This document shows positions 7,664-14,799 of a stretch of 15,231 bases of DNA, piece by piece. The position numbers and the translations under genes are program-made. Below the pieces are notes generated by a model that searched no databases, was not told where the DNA came from, and saw only the letters and a list, made by a program, of their open reading frames with translations. Where the stretch lies: positions 1 through 15,231 of the forward strand of contig CAYOMP010000053.1 in the NCBI GenBank assembly GCA_964405075.1, given 5' to 3'. Source of the stretch: CAYOMP01 sp964405075 (lineage in GTDB: Bacteria; Bacillota; Clostridia; Lachnospirales; Lachnospiraceae). How positions within the stretch are numbered: position 1 is the stretch's first letter; the number at the start of each line of letters is the position of its first letter.

Positions 7664-8941
7664 TTAAACAGAATTGCTTACATTTTCATCGTCTACACTA
7701 AGCTTTTTTGCGCGAACCATTCTGATTATTTTGTTATCCATTGATAATACTTTAAACTCGTAATTGCCATAAGTAATGCAAATATCTTCATCTTCACTAG
7801 GTATCTTATCCAACTGAGACATTATAAAACCATTGAAGGTATCACAGTCATCTAAATCAAAGGAAATATCAAGAGCTTCTTCTACATCTTCAAGCTCAGC
7901 CATACCATTAATTAAAAAGCAACCATTATTCTGATCAATTATCAGTGCATCCTCATGATCATATTCATCTACAATATTTCCTACAATTTCCTCTAAAATA
8001 TCTTCCATTGTAACAATACCGGCTGTTTGTCCATATTCGTCCACTACCACTACCATATGTAAATGTTCTGACTGCATTGTCTTAAATAGGACATTAGCAT
8101 CTCTGGTTTCAGGAATGTATGAAGTCTCCCTAATTAGTCCTTTAATATGTTTGATAGCTGTGTTTCTGCTTTCTTTACCTTCATTATATTTAATCATAAG
8201 GTCTTTAAGATTAACAACACCAATAACATTATCTATACTTTCTTCATAAACTGGAAATCTAGAGTAATCCTGCTCTAATCCATATTTCAAAGCATCGCCT
8301 AATGACATTTCGCAATCAATAAAAATAATCCCTGTTCTGTGAGTCATAATATCTTTTGCGTCTTTGTCACCCAACTCAAAGATATTACTAATCATTTCAG
8401 CTTCACTATCTAGTATGCCACCTTGCTCTTGGACTTCATTAACCATAGAGATTATTTCTTCTTCTGTCACATCGTCCACTAAATCATGTGGATTTACACC
8501 AAATAATCGTATAATTAAATTAGATGTTTGATTAATTATAAATGTAATTGGTGAAAATACTGTGACACAAATATAAATAGGATATATTAATTTATATGTG
8601 AAACTTGTGCTATACTTTATTGCTAATCGTTTAGGTACCAATATTCCAAATGTTAAAATAAGAAATAATGCGACAACTAAATCTAGTATATCATTTAATA
8701 AAAATCTTCCTATTACAATCGTTAGCAATGTAACTATCAAATGAATTGTATTAACCAGAGAAGTTGGAGCATCCCAAAATTTTTTAATCAGTACTGCTTT
8801 TTTATTTTTCTTTTCTAATTCTTCCTCTAATTCAGAGCTGTTTAATGCTTGAATTGCTGCACCAAAACCGTAAAAGCAGGCAATAATTAAAATCATCACA
8901 AAAAATATAATCCCCTTGCCTATCGGCCAATCATCAATCAT
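7664..8941 (-). CDS. CNNM/CorC-type membrane protein with CBS pair (HlyC/CorC family)
   Basis: Integral membrane protein of the DUF21-CBS-CorC_HlyC family, implicated in divalent cation (Mg2+) efflux or homeostasis; the old 'hemolysin' name is misleading. In the 425 residues, hydrophobic segments lie at about 9-30, 62-80, 84-102 and 117-136 (the DUF21/CNNM membrane domain, shorter and more divergent than usual; FGILVPKRLA corresponds to the family's GE-I-PK motif). A CBS pair covers about 198-255 (DIMTHRTGIIFID, SRFPVYEESIDNVIGVV) and 265-322 (HMVVVVDEYGQTAGIVTMEDILEEIVGNI). A CorC_HlyC domain covers about 335-415. The start at 8939-8941 is preceded by AAAGGA and follows the mazF stop by 14 bases, so the two genes are co-transcribed. 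The membrane part is atypical enough that the transported ion is uncertain. Confidence 0.88.
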   Translation of the reverse strand: MIDDWPIGKGIIFFVMILIIACFYGFGAAIQALNSSELEEELEKKNKKAVLIKKFWDAPTSLVNTIHLIVTLLTIVIGRFLLNDILDLVVALFLILTFGILVPKRLAIKYSTSFTYKLIYPIYICVTVFSPITFIINQTSNLIIRLFGVNPHDLVDDVTEEEIISMVNEVQEQGGILDSEAEMISNIFELGDKDAKDIMTHRTGIIFIDCEMSLGDALKYGLEQDYSRFPVYEESIDNVIGVVNLKDLMIKYNEGKESRNTAIKHIKGLIRETSYIPETRDANVLFKTMQSEHLHMVVVVDEYGQTAGIVTMEDILEEIVGNIVDEYDHEDALIIDQNNGCFLINGMAELEDVEEALDISFDLDDCDTFNGFIMSQLDKIPSEDEDICITYGNYEFKVLSMDNKIIRMVRAKKLSVDDENVSNSV

Positions 8942-8955
8942 TTATATTTTCCTTT

Positions 8956-9303
8956 CTATGTATCTAATTCCAGACTAACTAATAATGCTTTATCCACTTT
9001 TTTTAAAATCTCACTATCCAGATGACACACTTTATCCTTTAGTCTTTTTTTATCTATTGTTCTCAATTGTTCCAGTAAAATGACAGAATCCTTTACCATA
9101 TCATATTTATGTGCATCCAACTCAATATGAGTCGGTAGTTTTGCCTTATTCATCTTTGATGTTATTGCTGCACATATAACTGTTGGACTATGTCTGTTTC
9201 CTATATCATTCTGTATTATTAAAACAGGTCTTATACCACCTTGTTCTGAACCAATAACCGGACTTAAATCCGCATAATATATATCGCCTCTTTTTATAAC
9301 CAC
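8956..9303 (-). CDS. mazF: MazF/NdoA-type mRNA endonuclease toxin
   Basis: Ribosome-independent, sequence-specific RNA endonuclease of type II toxin-antitoxin systems. The 115 residues follow B. subtilis MazF (NdoA/EndoA) almost throughout: KRGDIYYADLSPVIGSEQGG, then R25 in GIRPVLIIQNDIGNR, then T48 in CAAITSK, and SVILLEQLRTIDKKRL. The catalytic-type residues R25 and T48 and the S19 region are intact, so the protein looks active. By similarity it may prefer the UACAU site of the Bacillus enzyme (inference). It starts with GTG at 9301-9303, with GGAG 9 bases upstream. The order alr-mazF is conserved in Firmicutes, but there the mazE antitoxin usually sits between them. Here the 69-base gap is too short to encode it and I see no candidate nearby. 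Confidence 0.95.
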   Translation of the reverse strand: MVIKRGDIYYADLSPVIGSEQGGIRPVLIIQNDIGNRHSPTVICAAITSKMNKAKLPTHIELDAHKYDMVKDSVILLEQLRTIDKKRLKDKVCHLDSEILKKVDKALLVSLELDT

Positions 9304-9330
9304 TTTACCACTCTCCGATTACTAAAATTT

Positions 9331-9343
9331 ATACTAGTAGTAT
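9331..9343. repeat. 13-bp perfect palindrome in the alr-mazF gap
   Basis: ATACTA-G-TAGTAT has 6-base arms around one central base. On the minus-strand RNA it is flanked by CCGAU (upstream) and AUCGG (downstream), which could close a longer hairpin shortly before the mazF ribosome binding site. This is a candidate operator or translation-control hairpin for the toxin gene. The site is short and AT-rich, so chance cannot be excluded. Confidence 0.4.
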
Positions 9344-9372
9344 TTACTTTTTCATCGGTGGTATTCAGTTTT

Positions 9373-10536
9373 TTAAAAATAATCTTTTGTTTCGATTATT
9401 TTGCCATCTTTATAATAAACCCTTGGAATTCGTTTTGTAAGATCACAAACAAATTCATAGTTAAATCTGCCTGAAATGTCACCAAGCTCTTCAACTGCAA
9501 TATGTTCTTCTCCATCTTTTCCGATAAGGGTAACTTCATCGTATAGATTTACATCTTTTAAATCTGTAATATCAACCATAAACTGGTCCATACATATTCT
9601 TCCTACGATAGGAGCTCTCTGACCTTTAATCAATACATCTGCTTTGTTAGAAAGTGTTCTTGCATAACCATCTGCATATCCTACCGGTATAGTGGCAATT
9701 CTACTAACTCTGTCAGTTGTAAAAGTCCAGCCATAGCTAATACCAGTTCCTTTTGGTACTTCTTTTATATGAATTAAATGACTTTTTAATTCTAAAGCAG
9801 GAAATAACTCAACTCTTTCCTTCTCAACCTCTTCTGAGGGATATAGACCATACATTGCTATTCCGGCACGTACAGCCTGTAAGTTAGCTTCTGGCATATC
9901 AATAATTCCTGCACTATTTGAACAATGGTGTAGCTTTATATCTATTCCAGCTTCGTTTAATTTCGCCGAAAAGTCATTATATCTAATCAATTGAAGTTTA
10001 GCTGATGTTTTATCTAATTCATCAGATTTAGCAAAGTGGGCAAACAGCCCTTCTATTTCAATATTGTCTAATTTAGAAATATCAACTGCTTCATTGAGTG
10101 CTTCTTCATTACATAAATATCCGATACGTCCCATTCCTGTGTCGATTTTTAAATGTATTTTATAAGTTTTATTCTGTAAAACAGCTTCTTTCGATAATTT
10201 AATTGCCATTTCTTTATTAAAAACAGCAACCCTAATATCATCTTCCACAACTTTTTTGTAATGGCCTGAGAAAACATATCCTAATACAAGAATTGGCTTA
10301 GTTATTCCATTTTCTCTAAGCTCAAATGCCTCCTCAGCTGTTGCTGTTGCGAATCCCCATACATAATCATATTCTTGACATAACTTTGCAATAGGAATTG
10401 CTCCATGACCATATCCATCTGCCTTAATTACACATATAATTTTAACTCCGTCTTGGAGATTTTTTTTCATATTTTCCATATTTTGAGCAATTGCATCTAA
10501 ATCTATTTTTGCATATACTCTCATATACTTATCCAT
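9373..10536 (-). CDS. alr: Alanine racemase
   Basis: Cytoplasmic PLP enzyme interconverting L- and D-alanine, supplying D-Ala for peptidoglycan. The 387 residues show the N-terminal TIM-barrel motif VIKADGYGHG with Schiff-base lysine K38, the HLKIDTGMGRIG motif at about 128-138, AVRAGIAMYG (221-230), the second catalytic residue Y268 in GISYGW, and MDQFMVDIT in the C-terminal beta domain. Length is typical. The start is taken as ATG 10534-10536; an in-frame ATG four codons on is an alternative, just before VYAKIDL, where many homologues begin. The closest AAGG lies about 16 bases upstream, next to the nnrDE stop, so initiation may depend on coupling. The gap to nnrDE is only 20 bases. It belongs to the rex-to-CNNM co-directional cluster. 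Confidence 0.97.
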   Translation of the reverse strand: MDKYMRVYAKIDLDAIAQNMENMKKNLQDGVKIICVIKADGYGHGAIPIAKLCQEYDYVWGFATATAEEAFELRENGITKPILVLGYVFSGHYKKVVEDDIRVAVFNKEMAIKLSKEAVLQNKTYKIHLKIDTGMGRIGYLCNEEALNEAVDISKLDNIEIEGLFAHFAKSDELDKTSAKLQLIRYNDFSAKLNEAGIDIKLHHCSNSAGIIDMPEANLQAVRAGIAMYGLYPSEEVEKERVELFPALELKSHLIHIKEVPKGTGISYGWTFTTDRVSRIATIPVGYADGYARTLSNKADVLIKGQRAPIVGRICMDQFMVDITDLKDVNLYDEVTLIGKDGEEHIAVEELGDISGRFNYEFVCDLTKRIPRVYYKDGKIIETKDYF

Positions 10537-10556
10537 TTATTTATTACATCTGCCTT

Positions 10557-12056
10557 TCAAAAATAACGTTCTATATGCGATAAACATTCACATATATCAT
10601 TCGCCATTACAGCGTATTTACTTTTATTTTCTGATGCTATATCACCAGCAAATCCATGTATATATGTTCCTAATGTAGCAGCATCAAAAATATTCATTTT
10701 TTGTGAAAGTAAGCCTGCCAGTACTCCAGACAGAACATCACCGGAACCAGCCGTAGCCATTCCATTATTTCCACTTTGATTAATATATACCTTTTTTGAA
10801 GAATCTGCAACTATTGTAGATGCATCTTTTAAAATGCAAACCAAATCATTTTCTATTGCAAATTTACTGGCACAAGAAATCAAATTATCCTGAATATAAG
10901 AAACATCCTTGTTTATCAGACGGGACATTTCCTTTAAATGAGGTGTAATTATTACTTCTTTAGCCTGCCTATTCTTCAAAAATGTATTATTTTCAGATAA
11001 AATGTTTAATGCATCAGCATCCATTATCACAGGAACCTTAGCACATTTAAGAATTAGTTCCACAAGCTTAACCGAATATTCATCATTGCCCAAACCAGGT
11101 CCTATATCAATGCAACTTGCTCTTGAAACAATTTTTTTAAATACCTCATCATTAAACTTGGTATTTTTATCATATGTAGTAAGAATTGCTTCCGGAAGTG
11201 CAGTTTGTACGATTATTCTATTAGACTCATCTGTAACTATTTCTACCAGACCACAACCCATTCTGTAGGCAGCCTTTCCAGCTAAAATTGCCGCACCTGC
11301 CATATTGTGGCTACCGGCTATTATTACTACTCTGCCATAACTTCCTTTGTTGGAATAATTATATCTTTTAGGCAATAAACCTAAATCTTCTTTATCATAA
11401 GAAAAAAATAAATCATTACTGATTTTTTCTTCTTCGGTTGGTAATATACCAATATTTTTTACTACTGTTTCACCACAATAATCTTTGCCCGGATACAGTA
11501 GATGTCCGATTTTTTTATTTGCAATAGCTACTGTTAAATCACATTTTAATGCAGTATGCATAATTTTTCCGTTATCAGCGTTTATTCCTGATGGTATATC
11601 TACTGCTACCTTATACCCATTCATAGTATTTAATTTGTTTATGGCATCGGCATATACATCTGATAATTCCCCGGACAGACCTATTCCAAATAAAGCATCT
11701 ATAATTATAGTATATTCTTCATAATAAAAATTGTTATGAATATGCACCGGATAATGTTTCAAAATGTCAAACTGTCGCCTTGCCTCAGTGCTCATTTTCT
11801 CATATTCACCAATAACAACAACATCAATATTATATCCTTCTAAAAAAAGAAGCCTGGCAATCGCAAGACCATCTCCACCATTATTACCAGTTCCACATAC
11901 TATAAGAACTTTTTGCATATTAATATTTCTTTTTTTTATTTCTTCAACAACAGCCATCGCTGCTTTTTCCATTAATACTGCTGATGGAATTCCTATATGC
12001 TCGATAGTATAATTATCCATTTGTTTCATTTGATTAGCATTTAAAATATATTCCAT
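10557..12056 (-). CDS. nnrDE: Bifunctional NAD(P)H-hydrate epimerase / ADP-dependent dehydratase
   Basis: Metabolite-repair enzyme for damaged nicotinamide cofactors. The N-terminal YjeF_N domain (about 1-215) epimerises R- and S-NAD(P)HX; the C-terminal ribokinase-like domain (about 225-499) dehydrates S-NAD(P)HX back to NAD(P)H using ADP. Seen in the sequence: GTGNNGGDGLAIARLL (55-70) and VAVDIPSGINADNG in the N-terminal half. The C-terminal half has GRVVIIAGSHNMAGAAILAGKAA-type glycine-rich sequence, IDIGPGLG, MDADALNIL, TPHLKEMSRL and the anion-hole motif GSGDVLSGVLAGLL (from 437, D440). The full fused length is normal. The ATG at 12054-12056 has GGGGGA close upstream, 26 bases after the acpS stop. 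Sitting with rex, which senses NADH/NAD+, it suggests a shared cofactor theme (inference). Confidence 0.96.
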   Translation of the reverse strand: MEYILNANQMKQMDNYTIEHIGIPSAVLMEKAAMAVVEEIKKRNINMQKVLIVCGTGNNGGDGLAIARLLFLEGYNIDVVVIGEYEKMSTEARRQFDILKHYPVHIHNNFYYEEYTIIIDALFGIGLSGELSDVYADAINKLNTMNGYKVAVDIPSGINADNGKIMHTALKCDLTVAIANKKIGHLLYPGKDYCGETVVKNIGILPTEEEKISNDLFFSYDKEDLGLLPKRYNYSNKGSYGRVVIIAGSHNMAGAAILAGKAAYRMGCGLVEIVTDESNRIIVQTALPEAILTTYDKNTKFNDEVFKKIVSRASCIDIGPGLGNDEYSVKLVELILKCAKVPVIMDADALNILSENNTFLKNRQAKEVIITPHLKEMSRLINKDVSYIQDNLISCASKFAIENDLVCILKDASTIVADSSKKVYINQSGNNGMATAGSGDVLSGVLAGLLSQKMNIFDAATLGTYIHGFAGDIASENKSKYAVMANDICECLSHIERYF

Positions 12057-12082
12057 AATTCCCCCATTAATTATAAATAATA

Positions 12083-12451
12083 TTAAAAGTTACATTTTTC
12101 ACCAATTGCAAAGGCCTGCGCATAATCCTTTGTATTCGTTATACTCAAGTGTATTACATCAATACCCATACTCTCTGCAATGTTCTTTGCATTATTCATT
12201 AAATTAACAACCGGTTTGCCAAGTTCATCACGTAGTATTTCAATATCAGTTAATTCAAAACCACGTATTCCTGTTCCAAATACTTTTGATATTGCCTCTT
12301 TTGAAGCAAAATTCCCAGCTGCCTTTGTGTAATTTCCATTAAACAATTCTCTTTCTTTTTCAGTAAAACAGCGTATTAAAAAAGCCTCTTTTGTACAGGC
12401 TTTTTCAACACGCTGTATTTCTATTAAATCTGTTCCAATCCCTATTATCAT
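12083..12451 (-). CDS. acpS: Holo-[acyl-carrier-protein] synthase
   Basis: Transfers the 4'-phosphopantetheine arm from coenzyme A to a serine of acyl carrier protein, activating fatty acid synthesis. The 122 residues have the usual AcpS length and motifs: GIGTDLIEIQRV with Mg2+-binding D8, FTEKERELF, then FASKEAISKVFGTG with E52 and neighbouring lysines, and the C-terminal HLSITNTKDYAQAFAI. The start ATGA at 12448-12451 overlaps the stop of the upstream coiled-coil gene by 4 bases, implying translational coupling. The acpS-nnrDE-alr-mazF order is conserved in many Firmicutes, which supports the call. Confidence 0.96.
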   Translation of the reverse strand: MIIGIGTDLIEIQRVEKACTKEAFLIRCFTEKERELFNGNYTKAAGNFASKEAISKVFGTGIRGFELTDIEILRDELGKPVVNLMNNAKNIAESMGIDVIHLSITNTKDYAQAFAIGEKCNF

Positions 12452-13074
12452 TCTTCTTCCTTATGCTCGTAATTTAAATCAATCTCATCAATAATGTCAT
12501 GACCTAATATATTGTTAACATATGTATACATACGCTTATTAGATTCCTCTGCTTCTTGTTTATGTTCAAGTTTCTTTTTCAATTCTGCATGAGTTTCATC
12601 TATCCATTGATTAATTACGTCGATATCTGTTTGATTTTTTTCAATAGTATCATAACATAATCTTATACCTTCTGCAATTAATTGATTATTTAAATCACGT
12701 ATTTCATATGGAATGTCTTCAAGACGCTTCTCCGCTTTTTCTATTTTTGAATTAATATCCAAAATAAACTTTTGACTAGTATCCATCTTTTTTTCTTTCC
12801 TGAATAATCCCTTCGTATTTTCAGCCGGAATCTCTTCCATATTGTTGATGATACCTTCCATAAGTTTTTTCTTGGCAAATTCATATTCTTTTAAATCATT
12901 GTTTAATTTTCCCTGTTCTTGTAAGGTTTTATTTAACTTTTTTTCAATGTTTACCATTGCTTTCGATTTGAAATCATCTACAAATAATTGATGCCACTTA
13001 TTGTCCAGTATGACCAATGGTATGTTTTTACCTTTTAAAGAATCATAAACTATTTTATAATATTTATCCCGCAT
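12448..13074 (-). CDS. Coiled-coil protein of unknown function between rex and acpS
   Basis: I do not recognise a characterised family. The 208 residues are hydrophilic and rich in Lys, Glu, Asn and Ile, with no signal peptide or membrane segment, so it should be cytoplasmic. An N-terminal globular-looking piece (KGKNIPLVILDNKWHQLF, about 14-31) is followed by predicted coiled coils at about 40-75 and 105-185. The tail LGHDIIDEIDLNYEHKEEE is acidic. The ATG at 13072-13074 has a GGGGGA ribosome binding site. That site could pair with a CCC stretch near the rex stop (arms 13077-13082 and 13107-13112), hinting at control of initiation. The 4-base ATGA overlap with acpS and the 36-base gap from rex place it firmly in the operon. 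It could be a structural or scaffolding protein; no function is claimed. Confidence 0.85.
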   Translation of the reverse strand: MRDKYYKIVYDSLKGKNIPLVILDNKWHQLFVDDFKSKAMVNIEKKLNKTLQEQGKLNNDLKEYEFAKKKLMEGIINNMEEIPAENTKGLFRKEKKMDTSQKFILDINSKIEKAEKRLEDIPYEIRDLNNQLIAEGIRLCYDTIEKNQTDIDVINQWIDETHAELKKKLEHKQEAEESNKRMYTYVNNILGHDIIDEIDLNYEHKEEE

Positions 13075-13110
13075 ATAATCCCCCGCAATTCTATGAAATA
13101 CTATACGGGA

Positions 13111-13776
13111 TTATTGTATATCATATTTTGCTTTATCACCCGCATGTTCTTGTTCATACCTTGTTATATTATAAGATAATCTCATTAAGCTTTCTGATAA
13201 ATGTACATTTTCAACTAATACACCTTCTGGCAAATTTAAATCTGTATGGGCAAAATTCCAAAATGCCTTTACTCCATATTTTACCAACATTTCTGCCATT
13301 TCCGGTGCTTTTGTCTTTGGAATTGTAAGAGCAGCAATCTGAACATTGTGTTCTTTAATAAATTCCTCCAACTCATCAATCATCCTTATCTCAATGCCTC
13401 GTACTGTAACACCCTGTAGTCTTGGATTAACATCAAATATACCTTTAATAATAAAACCACGTTTTTCAAAGGCTCCATAATTGGCAATTGCCTGACCGAG
13501 ATTACCTGCTCCTATTATTATAACATTATGATTAGTATCAAGTCCAAGAATTTTTCCAATTTCTGAATGTAAATGTTTTACATTGTATCCATATCCTTGC
13601 TGACCAAATCCACCAAAATTATTTAAATCCTGACGAATCTGAGAAGCTGTAACTTTCATACGTTCACTTAATTCGTTTGAAGATATACGTTCTACGCCAC
13701 TTTCAATTAATTCTCCTAAATAACGATAGTATCTAGGTAGTCTTTTTATAACTGCTTTTGAAATTTCTTTTTCCAC
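13111..13776 (-). CDS. rex: Redox-sensing transcriptional repressor Rex
   Basis: DNA-binding repressor that responds to the NADH/NAD+ ratio. It binds operators when NADH is low and releases them when NADH rises, typically controlling fermentation and NADH-reoxidation genes. In the 221 residues, a winged-helix domain occupies about 5-65 (RLPRYYRYLGEL, then MKVTASQIRQDLNNFGGFGQQGYGY split by the wing) and a Rossmann domain follows with the NADH-binding GAGNLGQA (89-96) and FDVNP. The C-terminal FWNFAHTDLNLPEGVLVENVHL region fits the family's swapped helix area. It starts with GTG at 13774-13776, with AGGAGG about 9 bases upstream. A consensus promoter and a Rex operator lie directly upstream, so it is probably autoregulated and heads the cluster down to the CNNM-type gene. 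Confidence 0.97.
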   Translation of the reverse strand: MEKEISKAVIKRLPRYYRYLGELIESGVERISSNELSERMKVTASQIRQDLNNFGGFGQQGYGYNVKHLHSEIGKILGLDTNHNVIIIGAGNLGQAIANYGAFEKRGFIIKGIFDVNPRLQGVTVRGIEIRMIDELEEFIKEHNVQIAALTIPKTKAPEMAEMLVKYGVKAFWNFAHTDLNLPEGVLVENVHLSESLMRLSYNITRYEQEHAGDKAKYDIQ

Positions 13777-13807
13777 CGTGAGTTTCCTCCTAAATAAACT
13801 ATTGATT

Positions 13808-13836
13808 ATTATATATACTTGTCAAAAATATGTCAA
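13808..13836 (-). promoter_or_regulatory. Consensus sigma-A promoter for rex
   Basis: The minus strand carries a perfect TTGACA (13831-13836), a 17-base spacer and a perfect TATAAT (13808-13813). The rex GTG lies about 31 bases beyond the -10. This is the strongest promoter in the window and is the likely entry point for the whole rex-acpS-nnrDE-alr-mazF cluster. Confidence 0.9.
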
Positions 13837-13840
13837 TTGT

Positions 13841-13858
13841 TTGTTATTATTTTAACAC
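13841..13858. promoter_or_regulatory. Rex operator (ROP) in the rex/PHP intergenic region
   Basis: TTGTTATTATTTTAACAC matches the known Rex consensus TTGTTAA-N4-TTAACAA at 12 of 14 defined positions. It lies 4 bases upstream of the rex -35 box. This placement fits Rex autoregulation and could also influence the divergent PHP gene about 100 bases away. The assignment rests on consensus matching plus the adjacent rex gene. Confidence 0.75.
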
Positions 13859-13938
13859 AATTATACAAATAAATCACTACTTATTTTTTAATATCTTATT
13901 AAAATTTTATAGTATTTTTAATAGGATTCGTGTAACAT

Positions 13939-13956
13939 TATAATAATATTAGGAGG
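13939..13956 (+). promoter_or_regulatory. Probable -10 box and ribosome binding site of the PHP gene
   Basis: TATAAT at 13939-13944 is a perfect -10 hexamer, but the sequence 16-18 bases upstream (T-rich, around 13916-13922) is only a poor -35. AGGAGG at 13951-13956 is an ideal ribosome binding site 6 bases before the ATG. If the -10 is used, the leader is very short and initiation would start almost at the ribosome binding site, so the real promoter may lie further upstream. Confidence 0.4.
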
Positions 13957-13962
13957 TATTTT

Positions 13963-14799
13963 ATGAAATATATTGATTTACATGTACATTCAAACGCAAG
14001 TGATGGAACCTTCACTCCTACTGAACTAGTTGAGTATGCCTGCGAAAAGGGACTAAGCGCAATCGCACTTACTGACCACGATACTGTTTCGGGAATCGAT
14101 GAAGCTATAAAGGCTTGTGAAGGAAAAGACATTAAACTCATTCCTGGCGTAGAATTATCTACAGAATATAAAGGAAAAGATATTCATATGTTAGGATTGT
14201 TTATTGACTATAAAAACAAAGAGTTCATCGAAAAATTGGATTATTTTAATAAACTAAGAAATGATAGAAATAGAAAAATGTGTGCTTTAATGCAAAAAGA
14301 AGGCATTGATATTTCTTTTGAAAAAATGAATGAACTCTTCAAGGATGCTGTATTAACAAGAGCACATTTTGCTAGATTTCTTCTAGATAATGGATATGTA
14401 AGTTCTATGAAAGAAGCCTTTGATAAGTATTTGAACGAGGGCTGCAGTTGTTATGTTCCTAAAGTTAAAATTTCACCTTTTGAAGCAATTAAAATCATAA
14501 AAGCTGCAAAGGGTATTCCAATAATAGCTCATCCTATGCTCTACCATTTTTCAGATATGGAATTAGACCAGTTAATTAAAGATTTTAAAGCAAATGGTCT
14601 TGAAGGTATTGAAGCAATATATACCCTAAATTCAGATGAGGATGAAAAAAAATTATTAGACTTAGCACATAAGTATGACTTATTTATTTCAGGTGGTTCT
14701 GATTTTCACGGTAAAAATAAGCCACGTACCGATTTAGGCAGTGGCTTTGGTAATCTTGCTATTTCAGAAGTGCTTTTAGAACAATTCTGTAATTATTAA
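13963..14799 (+). CDS. PHP-domain phosphoesterase (YciV/TrpH, RNase AM-like)
   Basis: Metal-dependent phosphoesterase of the PHP family. The closest characterised relatives are YciV/TrpH (RNase AM), which acts on 5' ends of short RNAs, and 3',5'-nucleoside bisphosphate phosphatases. The 278 residues carry all the PHP motifs: DLHVHSNASDGT (D5, H7, H9, D14), TDHDT (37-41), PGVELST with E64, the metal-ligand H75 in KDIHMLG, TRAHFA, IAHPML and the C-terminal GGSDFHG. No polymerase or other domain is attached, which rules out a PolC/DnaE PHP module. It is the only gene on the plus strand. Start ATG 13963 has AGGAGG 6 bases upstream. Its stop overlaps that of the convergent permease gene by 4 bases. 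The true substrate (RNA, pAp or other) cannot be decided here. Confidence 0.93.
   Translation: MKYIDLHVHSNASDGTFTPTELVEYACEKGLSAIALTDHDTVSGIDEAIKACEGKDIKLIPGVELSTEYKGKDIHMLGLFIDYKNKEFIEKLDYFNKLRNDRNRKMCALMQKEGIDISFEKMNELFKDAVLTRAHFARFLLDNGYVSSMKEAFDKYLNEGCSCYVPKVKISPFEAIKIIKAAKGIPIIAHPMLYHFSDMELDQLIKDFKANGLEGIEAIYTLNSDEDEKKLLDLAHKYDLFISGGSDFHGKNKPRTDLGSGFGNLAISEVLLEQFCNY

Noticed and set aside
9304..9372. A hidden mazE antitoxin between alr and mazF
   Set aside because: Only 69 bases are available; the one ATG gives M-K-K-stop, and no other frame encodes a plausible antitoxin.
13017..13328. Plus-strand open frame of 103 codons
   Set aside because: It straddles the ends of rex and the coiled-coil gene in antisense and has no supporting signal.
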